Shown here: piece after piece, positions 31,178 to 41,128 of the stretch
Layout: each line of letters starts with the position of its first letter
Position numbering within the stretch: position 1 is the first letter of the stretch
DNA from: Bog-159 sp963818855
GTDB lineage: Bacteria; Acidobacteriota; Terriglobia; Bryobacterales; Bryobacteraceae
DNA length: 64,000 nucleotides
NCBI GenBank assembly: GCA_963818855.1
Contig: CAWFUH010000003.1
Location: forward strand, 964,383 to 1,028,382
Direction of reading: 5' to 3'
Made by a program: the position numbers and the translations under genes
The notes under the pieces: generated by a model
What the model saw: only the letters and a program-made list of their open reading frames with translations
Database searches by the model: none
What the model was told of the DNA's origin: nothing

Positions 31178-33982
31178 ATGACTATGAGATCGTCACGTTA
31201 CGCAAACATCATCGGCACTCTGTACGTTGCCGGCGCACTGGCCTGCGCCACTTGCGCGTATGGACAGGCTATTGTCACCACGGTGGCCGGCGGCGGTTTC
31301 GTCAATAACGCGCCGGCGCTCCAAACCTATCTCAGCAACCCACAGGGAGTCGCGGTGGATTCTTCCGGGAACGTATATATTGCGGATCTGAGCTCGGTGG
31401 GGCAGAACCATATTTTGCGCGCTGCTCTTGCCACGCAGGTGATTACGGCGGTGGCGGGCGGCGGACCCACTGTTTTTGCCGTGACGGATGGACCGGCCCT
31501 TTCGGTGCGCGTCACGCCTACGGACCTGGTGATGAACGCGAGCGGCAACGTGCTGTTCCTGGACAGCTCCAGGCTGCGGCAGTTCAACGTGGCGCAGGCC
31601 GCCATCACCACGCTGGCAGGGCAGAATAACGTGAATTCCGAGGCGGGCAATGGCGGCCCGGCGGCGTCCGCATCGCTGAATATGCCGCAGCAATTTTGCC
31701 TGGATGCCGCGGGTAACATCTATATCGTGGAACTGGCGGGATACGTGCGGCGGATCGATGGGAAGAGTGGCGTGATCACCACCATCGCCGGCACGGGCGG
31801 ATCCACATTTGGCGGCGATGGGGGCCTGGCGACAGCGGCCACGCTGGTGCGCCCCACGGGCATTACGGTCGATGCGAGCGGCAACCTCTACATTGCGGAT
31901 GCGGGTGACCTGCGCATCCGAAAAATTACTGCCGGCACCAATACCATCAGCACCATTGCGGGCACCGGGCAGGCGCTCGAGAGCGGCGATGGGGGCAGCG
32001 CCCTGAAGGCTTCGTTCGGCGCGCTGGGCGAACTTGCCATCGACAGCAGCAGCAACCTGTATGTGATCGATGGCAGCCGGGTGCGGCGCATCACCGCCGC
32101 GACCGGACTGATTGCCACGGTGGCGGGCAACGGCACAGCAGGACTGGCCGGAGATGGCGCAGCCGCTACGCAGGCGGAGATCAACGTGCCGGCGGGCGTG
32201 GCGCTGGACAGCGCGAGTAACCTATATATTAGCGATACGGGAAACCGGCGCATACGCAAAGTGACGGCGGCCACGGGAGTGATCTCCACCATCGCGGGCA
32301 CCTCGCAAAATGGCGATGGGGGCCTGGCCACCGGCGCGATGCTGAGCCTTCCGCAGACCATCGCGGTGGATTCGGCAGGGGATTTGTTTATCGGCGAAAC
32401 CAGCGATATACGGGAAGTGAATGCGACGACGGGTGTCATCTCGACGATCGCCGGTGGTGGTTCGAGCACACAGGATGGGATTCCGGCTTTACAAGCGAAG
32501 CTGAGTCCGCTCAGCCTGGGGTTCGACGCGGCGGGCAATCTGCTGGTGGGGGAGATGGGCTCGATCCGGCGCATTGATGCGAGCGGGGTAATCACGACGT
32601 TTGCGGGCACGGGCGTGCAGGGGTTCGCAGGCGACGGAGGACCGGCCAGTGCGGCGCAAGTCAGTGACGTGACCGCGCTGGCGCTCGATGCATCCGGCGA
32701 CTTAGTGTTCGTGGACGGCGGCAATAAGCGGCTGCGCAAAATCGATGCCACCAGCGGCGCCATCACGACGGTGGCCGGGAATGGGCAGTCGAAATTTTCA
32801 GGTTTCGGGCAGGCTGCGACGGCCACCGGTCTGGGCTATTTAGGCGGTGTGGCGGTAGACGCCCAAGGCAACACCTATACGGGCGGTGTCGCTAATTACT
32901 TTTTGCTGGAGATCTCGCCGGCGGGCGCGGTGTCGGCGGCGGGCGGCGTGGGCGGGTGCGGTTATATAGGCGACGGCGGGCCGGCCACCATGGCGGGCAT
33001 GTGCCAGCCCACCAGCATGGCCATAGATTCGAGCGGCGATATCTTCGTGGGCGACACGACTTGCTATTGTGTACGCAGAATCGCGGCCGGCACCGGGATC
33101 ATTCAGACGGTGGTGGGAACCGGGACGGCCGGGTACACCGGCGATAACGGTCCGGCTCCGCAAGCGCAGCTTCGTTCCGTATCGGCCATCGCGCTGCATG
33201 GGAGCACCCTGTATGTGGTGGACACGACCGGCGAGGTGGTGCGCGCGGTGACTCCGGACACGCCGCCGGCTTCCGCGCCACCGAGCTTTTCGTCGCTCGT
33301 GAGTTCCGCCAGCTTTCAAGGCGGCGCTGTGGCGCCGGGCGAACTGATCACCTTCTATGGAAACTACCTGGGGCCGGCCACGCCAGCCACCTGGACGCTC
33401 GGTTCGGACGGATCGCTTACCATTCCGAATGCCGGTGTGCAGGTTTTCTTCGACGATACGCCCGCGCCGCTGGTTTACATCTCGGCGGGCCAGGTGAACG
33501 CCGTGGCGCCGTATGCGGTGGCCAACGGATTTTCCACGGTGCGCGTCGAGACGGCCGGCGGAACGGTTTCGGACACGACCATTGCCGCGGCGCAGACGGC
33601 GCCCGGCATTTTCCCCGACGCGATTGTGAACGAAGATGGCAGCATCAACGGTCCGTCGCATCCGGCTCCGAAGGGATCGTACGTGCAGATGTACGGGACC
33701 GGGCTGGGGCAGACCACCCCGGCTGGGACGGACGGGATAGTGACGCCGGTGGTCAACTATCCGAAACAAGTCTACACCGTAGCGGCGACGCTCAGCCAGA
33801 ACCCGCTCTTCTCGGCGGCATTGCCGATGAATGTGTTTTACTACGGACCGGCGCCGGGATTGGCGGCGGGGGTTTGCCAGATCAATGCGTTTGTGCCGGC
33901 GGGCGCGGCCTCGGGTGAGAACTTCCTGGTGCTTTCGGCGGGGCCGGCGGGGAGTCCGGGAATTCCGTTTTATGTACAGTGA
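31178..33982 (+). CDS. Secreted NHL-repeat protein with C-terminal TIGR03437 (Solibacter-type) domain
   Basis: A 935-residue exported protein. The signal peptide ends near CATCAYGQA. About a dozen repeats of 50-60 residues then form NHL beta-propellers, each with the pattern G-V-A-V-D-x-x-G-N-(V/L)-Y-I-A-D and ending I-x-T-(I/V)-A-G-(T/N)-G. The last about 220 residues begin FSSLVSSASFQGGAVAPGEL and include ITFYGNYLGPA and VYISAGQVNAVAPYAVA, which is the TIGR03437 domain described from Solibacter. Role probably in extracellular binding or adhesion; the ligand is unknown. ATG 31178 is chosen for the signal peptide; ATG 31184 is equally good. Confidence 0.9.
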   Translation: MTMRSSRYANIIGTLYVAGALACATCAYGQAIVTTVAGGGFVNNAPALQTYLSNPQGVAVDSSGNVYIADLSSVGQNHILRAALATQVITAVAGGGPTVFAVTDGPALSVRVTPTDLVMNASGNVLFLDSSRLRQFNVAQAAITTLAGQNNVNSEAGNGGPAASASLNMPQQFCLDAAGNIYIVELAGYVRRIDGKSGVITTIAGTGGSTFGGDGGLATAATLVRPTGITVDASGNLYIADAGDLRIRKITAGTNTISTIAGTGQALESGDGGSALKASFGALGELAIDSSSNLYVIDGSRVRRITAATGLIATVAGNGTAGLAGDGAAATQAEINVPAGVALDSASNLYISDTGNRRIRKVTAATGVISTIAGTSQNGDGGLATGAMLSLPQTIAVDSAGDLFIGETSDIREVNATTGVISTIAGGGSSTQDGIPALQAKLSPLSLGFDAAGNLLVGEMGSIRRIDASGVITTFAGTGVQGFAGDGGPASAAQVSDVTALALDASGDLVFVDGGNKRLRKIDATSGAITTVAGNGQSKFSGFGQAATATGLGYLGGVAVDAQGNTYTGGVANYFLLEISPAGAVSAAGGVGGCGYIGDGGPATMAGMCQPTSMAIDSSGDIFVGDTTCYCVRRIAAGTGIIQTVVGTGTAGYTGDNGPAPQAQLRSVSAIALHGSTLYVVDTTGEVVRAVTPDTPPASAPPSFSSLVSSASFQGGAVAPGELITFYGNYLGPATPATWTLGSDGSLTIPNAGVQVFFDDTPAPLVYISAGQVNAVAPYAVANGFSTVRVETAGGTVSDTTIAAAQTAPGIFPDAIVNEDGSINGPSHPAPKGSYVQMYGTGLGQTTPAGTDGIVTPVVNYPKQVYTVAATLSQNPLFSAALPMNVFYYGPAPGLAAGVCQINAFVPAGAASGENFLVLSAGPAGSPGIPFYVQ

Positions 33983-34040
33983 GGGAGACACAGAAGACGG
34001 AAGACGAGAAGACAGAAGACAGGAGTACAGAAGACAGAAG
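33983..34040. repeat. Purine-rich GAAGACAG tract
   Basis: Imperfect repeats of GAAGACAGAAGAC just after the NHL gene stop. Almost entirely purine plus C on the plus strand. It resembles the reverse complement of the tract at 34224-34290, so the pair could form a long stem between the two convergent genes. Confidence 0.6.
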
Positions 34041-34223
34041 GCGCGGCTCTGGCTTACGGGGCGGTATTGAGTGATTTATCGTTGCCGCTTTGGCCCTCTG
34101 CGGACTAGCCAGGAAACAGCCGCAGCATTTCGGAGATCATGCCCCGGGAGAATAGGAGCCACAGCAGTCAGAAGGCGAGGCAGTGACTGATGGTGCGGCA
34201 TGGCCGGCAGTGCGGCACGGCGG

Positions 34224-34290
34224 ACTTCTGACTTCTGTCTCCTGACTTCTGTCTCCTGACTTCTGTCTCCTGTCTCCTGTCTCCTCTCTC
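34224..34290. repeat. Pyrimidine-rich CTTCTGTCTCCTGA tandem tract
   Basis: Tandem copies of GACTTCTGTCTCCT with shortening units (GTCTCCT) towards the stop of the KimA-like gene. It is the inverted counterpart of the purine tract at 33983-34040. The 180 bp between the tracts holds no recognised feature. Confidence 0.65.
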
Positions 34291-34291
34291 C

Positions 34292-36163
34292 TCACTCCCT
34301 CTCGATATACCACGGTATGTTCACTACTATGATGCGCCCGTTGCCTTTGAAAAAGAGCATGGATTTCAAGGCGGTGCCTCGCTGGTTGTGGAGCAGGTGG
34401 TAATACCAGCGGCGCTCCACGATTTCCGGAATAACTACGGCTATCTGGCGTTTGGGATTACGCTGCGCCAAGTCCAGCACGTAATCCACGACGGGGTTGA
34501 TGACGAAGCGGAAGGGTGACGGGAGAAGCACCAGTTTGGGGGGGCACATACCGAGCCGTTGCACGGGCTGATCTACGAAGGTGACCCACTCCTCCTTCAG
34601 GTAACTGGTGTGTTCTCCGGATTCTATGTGCAGGACAGTCACTTCAGGCGAAATCGTCAAAGCGAAGGTGATGGCCCGCTTGGCGATGTTACTCCAGCGG
34701 TCCATGGTCACCACCACCAGCGGCGCTTCGAAGCTACCCAGTTCCAGCGGCGACTGACTCATCACCGCCATGGTTACCGTATGATAGTGGCGGCGCACCG
34801 CGATCATGATCGCTAATAGTCCAGGAACTAACAGAAAGGTAATCCAAGCTCCTTCCAGAAACTTAGCGACTAATACCACGACCACCGTAACGGCTGTGGC
34901 CAGGGCGCCCAAACCATTTACCAGCATGCTACGGCCTGCGCCGCGGCCGCCGGTGCGGCGCCAATGGAATACCATACCGATCTGCGACAGCGTGAATGCC
35001 AGAAAAGCGCCGACGGCAAAGAGCGGAATCAGCCGGTCGGTCACGCCGCCGAATACGACGATGAGCACGCCGGAGAGCGCGGCCAGCACGTAAATACCCT
35101 GCGAATAAACCAGCCGCCGGCCCCGTGAACCGAACGAGCGGGGCAGAAATCCATCCTCCGCGATGATCTTGCAGAGACGCGGGAAATCGGCGAAAGCGGT
35201 GTTGGCGGAGAGAGCCAGCACTAATAGGATGCCGCCGATGGTCACATAGTAAAAAGGTCCCTTGCCCGTAACTGCCGCTACCAGCATAGAGAGGACGCTC
35301 TGATAACCGGGAGCGCCGGGGTCGGTGGCGGCGATTTGATAAACCTTCACCAGGTAGGCGATGCCCAGCAGCATCAGGATGAGTAATCCGATGATGATGG
35401 CCAAGGTGCTGCGCGCGTTTTTGGCGGTTGGTTCACGGAAGGCGCGCACGCCGTTGGAGACGGCCTCGACGCCGGTCATAGCGGTGCAGCCGCTGGCGAA
35501 GGCTTTGAGCAGCAGCCAGGCGGAGGCTGCCGCTACCGCTTTTTGCGCGGCGGGCGGCGGTATAACAGGTACCGGATGGCCGCCATTGGCCAGCGTCCTG
35601 ACCACACCTATCACGATGGCGATCATCAGGGTGCCGACGAACAAGTAAGTCGGGAATAAAAAGATGACTCCGGTTTCGCGTACGCCTCGTAAGTTGATTA
35701 AAGTGACCAGAACCAGAATCGACAGACATAGCGCGAGGGTGTGCGGTTCGAGGCTGGGCATGGCCGATACCAATGCGCCCACTCCCGCCGAGATTCCCAC
35801 CGCTACGACGAGGATGTAATCGATCATCAAGGCCGCCGCGGCGAGCAGGCCGGGGAAGACGCCCAGGTTATGGCGCGCGACGGTGTAGGAACCGCCGCCG
35901 CCAGGGTACGCTTCGATGGTCTGGCGGTAGGAAAAGAAGACAATGGTCAGGAGAATGACGATGCTGATGCTGATGGGCAGGATGTAAGCGACGCCCGCGG
36001 CTCCCAGCGGAATGAGCAGGGTGAGGGCGGCCTCTGGGCCGTAAGCCGCGGAACTGAGGGCGTCCAGGCCGAAGATGGGGATTCCGGACAAGGGGCCGAT
36101 GCGTTCGGCGCGCTCGTCGCTGGTGGCCAGGGGGGATCCGAGGAGGAAATCGAGAATCGCCAT
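34292..36163 (-). CDS. APC-superfamily transporter, KimA-like
   Basis: A 623-residue membrane protein with 12 helices in residues about 20-455: GIPIFGLDALSSAAYGPEAA (TM1 break), YRQTIEAYPGGGGSYTVARH, AFASGCTAMTGVEAVSNGVR and SANTAFADFPRLCKIIAEDG. A cytoplasmic C-terminal USP-like domain follows (about 470-620, VVVTMDRWSNIAKRAITFAL). This layout matches KimA, a proton-coupled potassium importer controlled by c-di-AMP; other APC members carry amino acids, so the substrate is inferred. It starts at ATG 36163. The upstream 600 bp has a possible structured RNA, but I could not match it to the c-di-AMP riboswitch. Confidence 0.88.
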   Translation of the reverse strand: MAILDFLLGSPLATSDERAERIGPLSGIPIFGLDALSSAAYGPEAALTLLIPLGAAGVAYILPISISIVILLTIVFFSYRQTIEAYPGGGGSYTVARHNLGVFPGLLAAAALMIDYILVVAVGISAGVGALVSAMPSLEPHTLALCLSILVLVTLINLRGVRETGVIFLFPTYLFVGTLMIAIVIGVVRTLANGGHPVPVIPPPAAQKAVAAASAWLLLKAFASGCTAMTGVEAVSNGVRAFREPTAKNARSTLAIIIGLLILMLLGIAYLVKVYQIAATDPGAPGYQSVLSMLVAAVTGKGPFYYVTIGGILLVLALSANTAFADFPRLCKIIAEDGFLPRSFGSRGRRLVYSQGIYVLAALSGVLIVVFGGVTDRLIPLFAVGAFLAFTLSQIGMVFHWRRTGGRGAGRSMLVNGLGALATAVTVVVVLVAKFLEGAWITFLLVPGLLAIMIAVRRHYHTVTMAVMSQSPLELGSFEAPLVVVTMDRWSNIAKRAITFALTISPEVTVLHIESGEHTSYLKEEWVTFVDQPVQRLGMCPPKLVLLPSPFRFVINPVVDYVLDLAQRNPKRQIAVVIPEIVERRWYYHLLHNQRGTALKSMLFFKGNGRIIVVNIPWYIERE

Positions 36164-36204
36164 GGGACTCGGACCATATTACCGCAGGTGTACTAAAGGT
36201 TCGG

Positions 36205-36242
36205 CGCATCGGGGCTGAAGCCGGGCCGAATCCCGCCCTCCA
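36205..36242. repeat. Family B repeat upstream of the KimA-like gene
   Basis: CATCGGGGCTGAAGCCGGGC followed by CGAATCCCGCCCTCC. Degraded hairpins with the TGAA loop and the family tail CCCTCC. Confidence 0.55.
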
Positions 36243-36252
36243 ATTGTGATTC

Positions 36253-36424
36253 CTCTCGCCGCTGGTTCGCGCCAGAACAGCCACGGCCATCAATGGCTGC
36301 GGGAAGCGTGAAGTCCTCTGTCCTTGCGCGTAATCACGGCTGAGGTGTTTCCGGCGGGCCGTGCTGTACCACCGGCGAGTTGCTCGACGTGGGCTATCGT
36401 GAGAGCCGCAGCCCGGAGGCGAGA
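36253..36424. ncRNA. Possible structured RNA upstream of the KimA-like gene
   Basis: A closing helix TCTCGCC (36253-36259) pairs with GGCGAGA (36418-36424) around several internal helices, including CTGG-TTCGCG-CCAG and AGCCA...TGGCT. A multibranch structure upstream of a potassium-type transporter suggests a riboswitch or leader RNA, but the strand is undecided and no known class was recognised. Paired short stems can arise by chance in GC-rich DNA. Confidence 0.25.
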
Positions 36425-36774
36425 CGATTGACACCTAAGTTCCGCGGGAGCAGACTATAATCGGTGCGCTGGATTCTGAGTGTCTCGAGGGCAATTCCGC
36501 TGCTGCCATAGTGGGTACGCGCCCGGCGCCGGCGAAACCGGCGCGAGATCCGTCGGCACGCGATCTTCGGAAAACTTGCGCTCGATGAACAACGTTTGGC
36601 GGAATTCCTTCGCGTTGGCGTCGACGACTAGCGCGGCTCCATAGCGGGCTTCGAATTGCTGCGCGCACAAACCTTGGTCGTCGTTCAATCACACCAGAGT
36701 GGCCGAGACAATAACCCGTACATCGACTCACAATCTGTGGAAGCTAACTGGGGCGTTTCAATGTAAGATTACCA

Positions 36775-38163
36775 ATGATGGGTACAGGCATTTGGATCCC
36801 AGTTAGTGCCGGAGTATTGTTTGTCACAGTGCTGGCCGGCCAGCAACCCAATTTATTCCAAGGAAGCGTGCCCGGTGCCTTATCGCCGGCGCCGCTGGCA
36901 CTGAGGCTCGACGACGCCATCCAGCGCGCTCTTCGGTTCAACCTCGGCCTGCTCGAAAGCGATACCGCCAGCCAGACAGCCAGGGCAGAACGGATACAGG
37001 CATTATCGGCCTTGCTGCCCCAAGTGACGGGGACCTTTTCCGAGACCGATGAGCAACTCAACCTGCGGACGCTCGGCTTTAATATTCCACCCAACCCTTA
37101 CTTGAATATTCCGGCAATTGTGGGACCGTTTTCCTACACAGCCGCGCAGGCGAATGTTTCCGCCAACGTATTCGACTGGAGCGCACGCCGGAATCTCAAA
37201 TCAGCTCGAGCGAACGAGCAGGCTAGTAAATACTCGGTCCAGGCGTCCCGCGACTTGGTAGTCCAAGCGGTTGCCAATACCTATCTGGGCGTCATCGCCG
37301 ATGCCTCACGGGTAGAATCCATCAAGGCACAGGTGGACACTGACCAGGCCCTGTACAAAAGAACGGCGGATCAAAAGTCGGCCGGGCTGGCGGCAGCCAT
37401 CGACGTGCTGCGCTCCGAAGTGCAGCTCAAGGCCGAGCAGCAGGTGCTCCTGGCGCAACAGAATCAGTTCGAGAAAGACAAATTGGCGCTGGGCCGGATC
37501 ATCGGTCTTCAACCGGCGCAGATCTTTTACCTTGCGGATACCGCTCCATTTTCGCCGCTCAGCGGAATCACTCAGGAGGAGGCGATACGTACAGCACAGG
37601 CGCAACGGCCGGATTACGCGAGCGCGAAGAAACTCGTCGAGGCCGCCCAACAGGCGCTAGGCTCGGCGCAGGCCGAATGGTATCCCAGGCTGGACTTGAA
37701 CGGCTATTACGGCGATACAGGCCCGACGCTCGGCAACTCCCACGGCGTCTTTCTGGTCACCGGCGCGGTGAATTTCAATATTTTTAACGGCGGCCGCATT
37801 CGCGCGGATGTCGAAAAAGCCAAAGCGGCTCTCAAAGACCGCTCCGACGAACTGGCCAACCAAGGCGCGCAAATAGAAGTGGAAGTGCGAAACGCGTTTC
37901 TTGACCTGCAATCGGCGGCGGATCAGGTGGCGGTAGCGAGCGACAATCTGACGCTGGCCAACCAGACCCTGGAGCAGGCGCGCGACCGGTTTACCGCCGG
38001 TGTGACCGACAACATCGAAGTGGTACAAGCGCAGGGATCGGTGGCCATGGCCAATGACAATCTGATCGCGGCACTGTACGCTCACAACCTGGCCAAAGTG
38101 TCGCTCGCCAAGGCCATCGGCTTGACCGAGCAGCGCGTCAGGAGATTCATCGAGGTGAAGTAA
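36775..38163 (+). CDS. TolC-family outer membrane channel of an EmrAB-type pump
   Basis: A 462-residue outer membrane factor: N-terminal signal (VSAGVLFVTVLAGQQ), then two coiled-coil repeats (ASRVESIKAQVDTDQALYKR, then ADQVAVASDNLTLANQTLEQ), and the family tail VSLAKAIGLTEQRVRRFIEV. It forms the trimeric channel completing the tripartite pump with the two following genes; its stop abuts the emrA start (TAAATG). The tandem ATG codons at 36775 and 36778 are both possible starts. Confidence 0.93.
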   Translation: MMGTGIWIPVSAGVLFVTVLAGQQPNLFQGSVPGALSPAPLALRLDDAIQRALRFNLGLLESDTASQTARAERIQALSALLPQVTGTFSETDEQLNLRTLGFNIPPNPYLNIPAIVGPFSYTAAQANVSANVFDWSARRNLKSARANEQASKYSVQASRDLVVQAVANTYLGVIADASRVESIKAQVDTDQALYKRTADQKSAGLAAAIDVLRSEVQLKAEQQVLLAQQNQFEKDKLALGRIIGLQPAQIFYLADTAPFSPLSGITQEEAIRTAQAQRPDYASAKKLVEAAQQALGSAQAEWYPRLDLNGYYGDTGPTLGNSHGVFLVTGAVNFNIFNGGRIRADVEKAKAALKDRSDELANQGAQIEVEVRNAFLDLQSAADQVAVASDNLTLANQTLEQARDRFTAGVTDNIEVVQAQGSVAMANDNLIAALYAHNLAKVSLAKAIGLTEQRVRRFIEVK

Positions 38164-39438
38164 ATGGCGGATACAACCGTTTCCGAAAAAAAGCCCGAAT
38201 CCCCTTCCACCCCGGTGAGGAAGACTCCGCGGCGCCGGCGGACGCGACTCCTTCTGCTGCTCCTGATGGTCGTAGTGCTGGCGGCGGGAGGGTATTGGCT
38301 GTGGAACTATTTCAGCGCTTACGAATCCACCGATGACGCGCAGATCGACGGACACGTCGATGCCATCAGCGCGCGCATTACCGGCCACGTAAGCGAGGTG
38401 TTGGTGGAAGATGCGCAGATTGTCAAACCCGGGGATACACTGGTGAGAATCGACCCGCGAGACTATGAGATCGCGGTAGCGCAGGCCAAGGCGAACCTGG
38501 CGGACGCAGAAGCATCTTTGCAAAGTTCCCGCAAAGATGTTCCCATCGTCTCCACAAATACGGCGAGCACGCTGGAGAGCGCAAGAGCATCCCGCGTGAA
38601 TGCCGACGCCGGACTGGCTGCCGCGCAACGGCAGTTGGATGGGGCCGCAGCCGCCTTGGAAACGGCGCAAGCCCAGGTGACGGAGGCGGAGGCGATTTAT
38701 AAGAAGGATGCAGACGACGTCGAGCGCTATCGCCAACTGGTGGTGAAGGATGAGATACCCAAGCAGCTATACGACACCACCGTGCAGACAGCCGCCGCCG
38801 ACCATGCCACTGTCGCGGCCCGCAACGCAGCGGTGAACCAGGCGCGGCATAACGTTGCCGCGGCGCAGGCCGCCGTCGAGGAGGCGCAGACCAGAATCCC
38901 GCAGTCGGATGCTTCTATCCGATCCGCCATGACCCGGCCTCAACAAGTGGCGCAAAGTCACGACAGGGCAAGATCGGCCGAGGCCAAGGTGAAGGAGCAA
39001 CAAGCTCTGCTCGACCAGGCTACGTTGAACCTCAGCTACACCATTATCCCCGCGCCTGCAGCCGGAATCGTCGGCAAAAAGACTGTAGAGATTGGCGAAA
39101 ATGTGTCTCCCGGGCAAAGCCTCATGTCCGTCGTTCCCCTGGAGGACATTTGGGTCACGGCCAATTTCAAGGAAACGCAACTGAAAAAGATGAAGCCGGG
39201 ACAGAAGGTGGTTTTTAGCGTAGACGCCTACGATCGCGAGTACCACGGCCATGTTACAGGTGTGGGAGGCGCGACGGGATCCCGCTTCAGCTTACTTCCT
39301 CCGGAGAATGCCACGGGCAATTACGTGAAGGTCGTGCAACGCATTCCGGTCCGGATTGACCTGGACCCGGGAGAGAACCAGGATCATCTCTTGCGGGTCG
39401 GAATGTCGGTGGTACCCAAAGTGTACATAAATCAATAG
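38164..39438 (+). CDS. emrA: EmrA/HlyD-family periplasmic adaptor
   Basis: A 424-residue membrane fusion protein: a basic cytoplasmic N-terminus, one helix (LLLLLLMVVVLAAGGYWLW, about residues 34-52), the lipoyl half-motif STDDAQIDGHVDAISARITG, a long coiled-coil hairpin (about 105-290) and the second lipoyl half with LDQATLNLSYTIIPAPAAGI, then a beta-barrel (VTANFKETQLKKMKPGQKVV). It links the MFS pump in the inner membrane to TolC. It sits between tolC and emrB in a clear operon. Confidence 0.94.
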   Translation: MADTTVSEKKPESPSTPVRKTPRRRRTRLLLLLLMVVVLAAGGYWLWNYFSAYESTDDAQIDGHVDAISARITGHVSEVLVEDAQIVKPGDTLVRIDPRDYEIAVAQAKANLADAEASLQSSRKDVPIVSTNTASTLESARASRVNADAGLAAAQRQLDGAAAALETAQAQVTEAEAIYKKDADDVERYRQLVVKDEIPKQLYDTTVQTAAADHATVAARNAAVNQARHNVAAAQAAVEEAQTRIPQSDASIRSAMTRPQQVAQSHDRARSAEAKVKEQQALLDQATLNLSYTIIPAPAAGIVGKKTVEIGENVSPGQSLMSVVPLEDIWVTANFKETQLKKMKPGQKVVFSVDAYDREYHGHVTGVGGATGSRFSLLPPENATGNYVKVVQRIPVRIDLDPGENQDHLLRVGMSVVPKVYINQ

Positions 39439-39453
39439 CGCGGGTTCACGCAT

Positions 39454-41064
39454 ATGGCCGAAACCCCAGAAACACCCGTCAACACCGGCCCGCCTCTAGA
39501 GCCGTGGCAGCCCAAGTTCAACCCGTGGCTGATAGCAGTAGTGGTTGCTATGGCTGCGTTCATGGAAGTACTGGACACCAGCATTGCCAATGTCGCGTTG
39601 CCATATATTGCAGGAGGTCTCGCTGCCAGTAACAGTCAGAGTACCTGGGTGCTCACGTCGTACCTCGCAGCAAACGCGGTTGTTCTTCCGATCAGCGGAT
39701 GGCTCGCGGGCCGCTTCGGGCGAAAACGTTTCTTTATCCTCTGTATCCTTCTCTTCACAGTAAGTTCGGTGTTATGTGGTTCCGCCCCAAATTTGGCGGT
39801 GCTGATCCTGTTCCGCGCACTGCAGGGAGCAGGGGGCGGGGGACTACAACCGATGGCGCAGGCGATTCTTGCCGACACGTTTCCGCCTCAGAAGCGCGGG
39901 ATGGCCTTCGCGCTTTACGGAATCACCGCCGTGTTGGCACCCACGATCGGCCCAACCCTCGGTGGGTGGATTACCTTTAACTACACCTGGCGATGGATCT
40001 TCTACATTAATCTCCCCATTGGGATTCTGGCGGCGTTTCTGGTATTCCGCATGGTAGAGGATCCGCCGTATCTCAGCCTGCGGAAGCGCGCCGGCATCCG
40101 CCTGGACTACATTGGGCTCGGGTTCCTGGCCGTTGGAATAGGCGCTCTCCAGGTGGTATTGGATAAGGGACAGGAGGACGACTGGTTCGGCTCGCGCTTC
40201 ATTCTCACGCTCTCCGTAATCGCGGCCATTTGCCTAATTTCCCTGGTCATCTGGGAGTGGCTGCACCGGGATCCGATTATGGATCTTCGGCTGTTCAAGA
40301 ACTTCAACTTTGCGGCGGCGAACCTGATGATGTTCGTTTTGGGTGTCGTCTATTTCAGCAGTCTGGTTTTGATGCCGCAGTTCCTGCAGACTCTCATGGG
40401 ATACACGGCAGAGTCAGCCGGGCTGGTTCTTTCGGCAAGCGGCGTTGTACTGCTCGTGGCCATGCCGATTGTGGGTCAGCTTAGTGCGAGAGTTCCAGCC
40501 AAATACCTGATTGCCTTTGGCTGGCTCTCGATCGGTAGTGCGATGCTCTATTCCACCAAACGCATCGATCTGGATATCAGCTTTAGAGTGGCAATGTGGC
40601 TGCGGGTCGCGCAGACTGCCGGCTTGCCCTTTCTTTTCGTGCCGATCACCCTGGCCAGTTATATAGGCATCCAGCCGGAAAAGAGCAACGATGCCGCGGG
40701 ACTGATCAATTTCATGCGCAATATTGGCAGCAGCGTGGGAACCTCAATGGTGACGACATTGCTGGCTCGCCGCGCACAGTTCCATCAATCGATGCTGGTT
40801 TACCACGTCACTGGCTACGATCCCGCGTTTCAGACTCAAGTGGGCGGACTGACGCGGCAGCTACTCTCTTCCGGCGCCACCGCCGCCGATGCGCAAGGCA
40901 AGGCATATGGCCTCATTTACCAGGGGCTCGGTGCACAGGCCCAGACGCTGGCGTATCTGGATGCGTTCATGGTGCTGGCGGTTGGAGCGGCGATCATGTT
41001 CCTGCTGTCGTTTTTGGTCCGCAAGAACGATCCGACGGCCGGCGGAGAAGTGGCGGTGGGATGA
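39454..41064 (+). CDS. emrB: EmrB/QacA-family MFS multidrug transporter (DHA2, 14 helices)
   Basis: A 536-residue proton antiporter with 14 predicted helices. Motif D1 appears as MEVLDTSIANVALPYIAGGL (about residues 38-57), motif A as SGWLAGRFGRKRFF and motif C as TAVLAPTIGPTLGG. It is the inner-membrane pump of the tripartite EmrAB-TolC-type system encoded by the three consecutive genes. It starts 15 bases after emrA. No adjacent MarR or TetR regulator gene is visible. Confidence 0.94.
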   Translation: MAETPETPVNTGPPLEPWQPKFNPWLIAVVVAMAAFMEVLDTSIANVALPYIAGGLAASNSQSTWVLTSYLAANAVVLPISGWLAGRFGRKRFFILCILLFTVSSVLCGSAPNLAVLILFRALQGAGGGGLQPMAQAILADTFPPQKRGMAFALYGITAVLAPTIGPTLGGWITFNYTWRWIFYINLPIGILAAFLVFRMVEDPPYLSLRKRAGIRLDYIGLGFLAVGIGALQVVLDKGQEDDWFGSRFILTLSVIAAICLISLVIWEWLHRDPIMDLRLFKNFNFAAANLMMFVLGVVYFSSLVLMPQFLQTLMGYTAESAGLVLSASGVVLLVAMPIVGQLSARVPAKYLIAFGWLSIGSAMLYSTKRIDLDISFRVAMWLRVAQTAGLPFLFVPITLASYIGIQPEKSNDAAGLINFMRNIGSSVGTSMVTTLLARRAQFHQSMLVYHVTGYDPAFQTQVGGLTRQLLSSGATAADAQGKAYGLIYQGLGAQAQTLAYLDAFMVLAVGAAIMFLLSFLVRKNDPTAGGEVAVG

Positions 41065-41128
41065 TCGGGCGTCCGGCATTTCGCATAGCGCCGTCCGGTG
41101 AATTGGCGTAGAGTTTAAAGAGGAAGCC

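Noticed and set aside
36428..36461. TTGACA and TATAAT in the same region, apparent perfect promoter
   Set aside because: Spacer is 22 bp, too long for a normal sigma-70 promoter.
36435..36731. Two short minus-strand frames upstream of the TolC operon, one reading DANAKEFRQTLFIERKF
   Set aside because: Partly protein-like but no start signal, no recognised family and overlapping each other; possibly a decayed fragment, not supportable as a gene.
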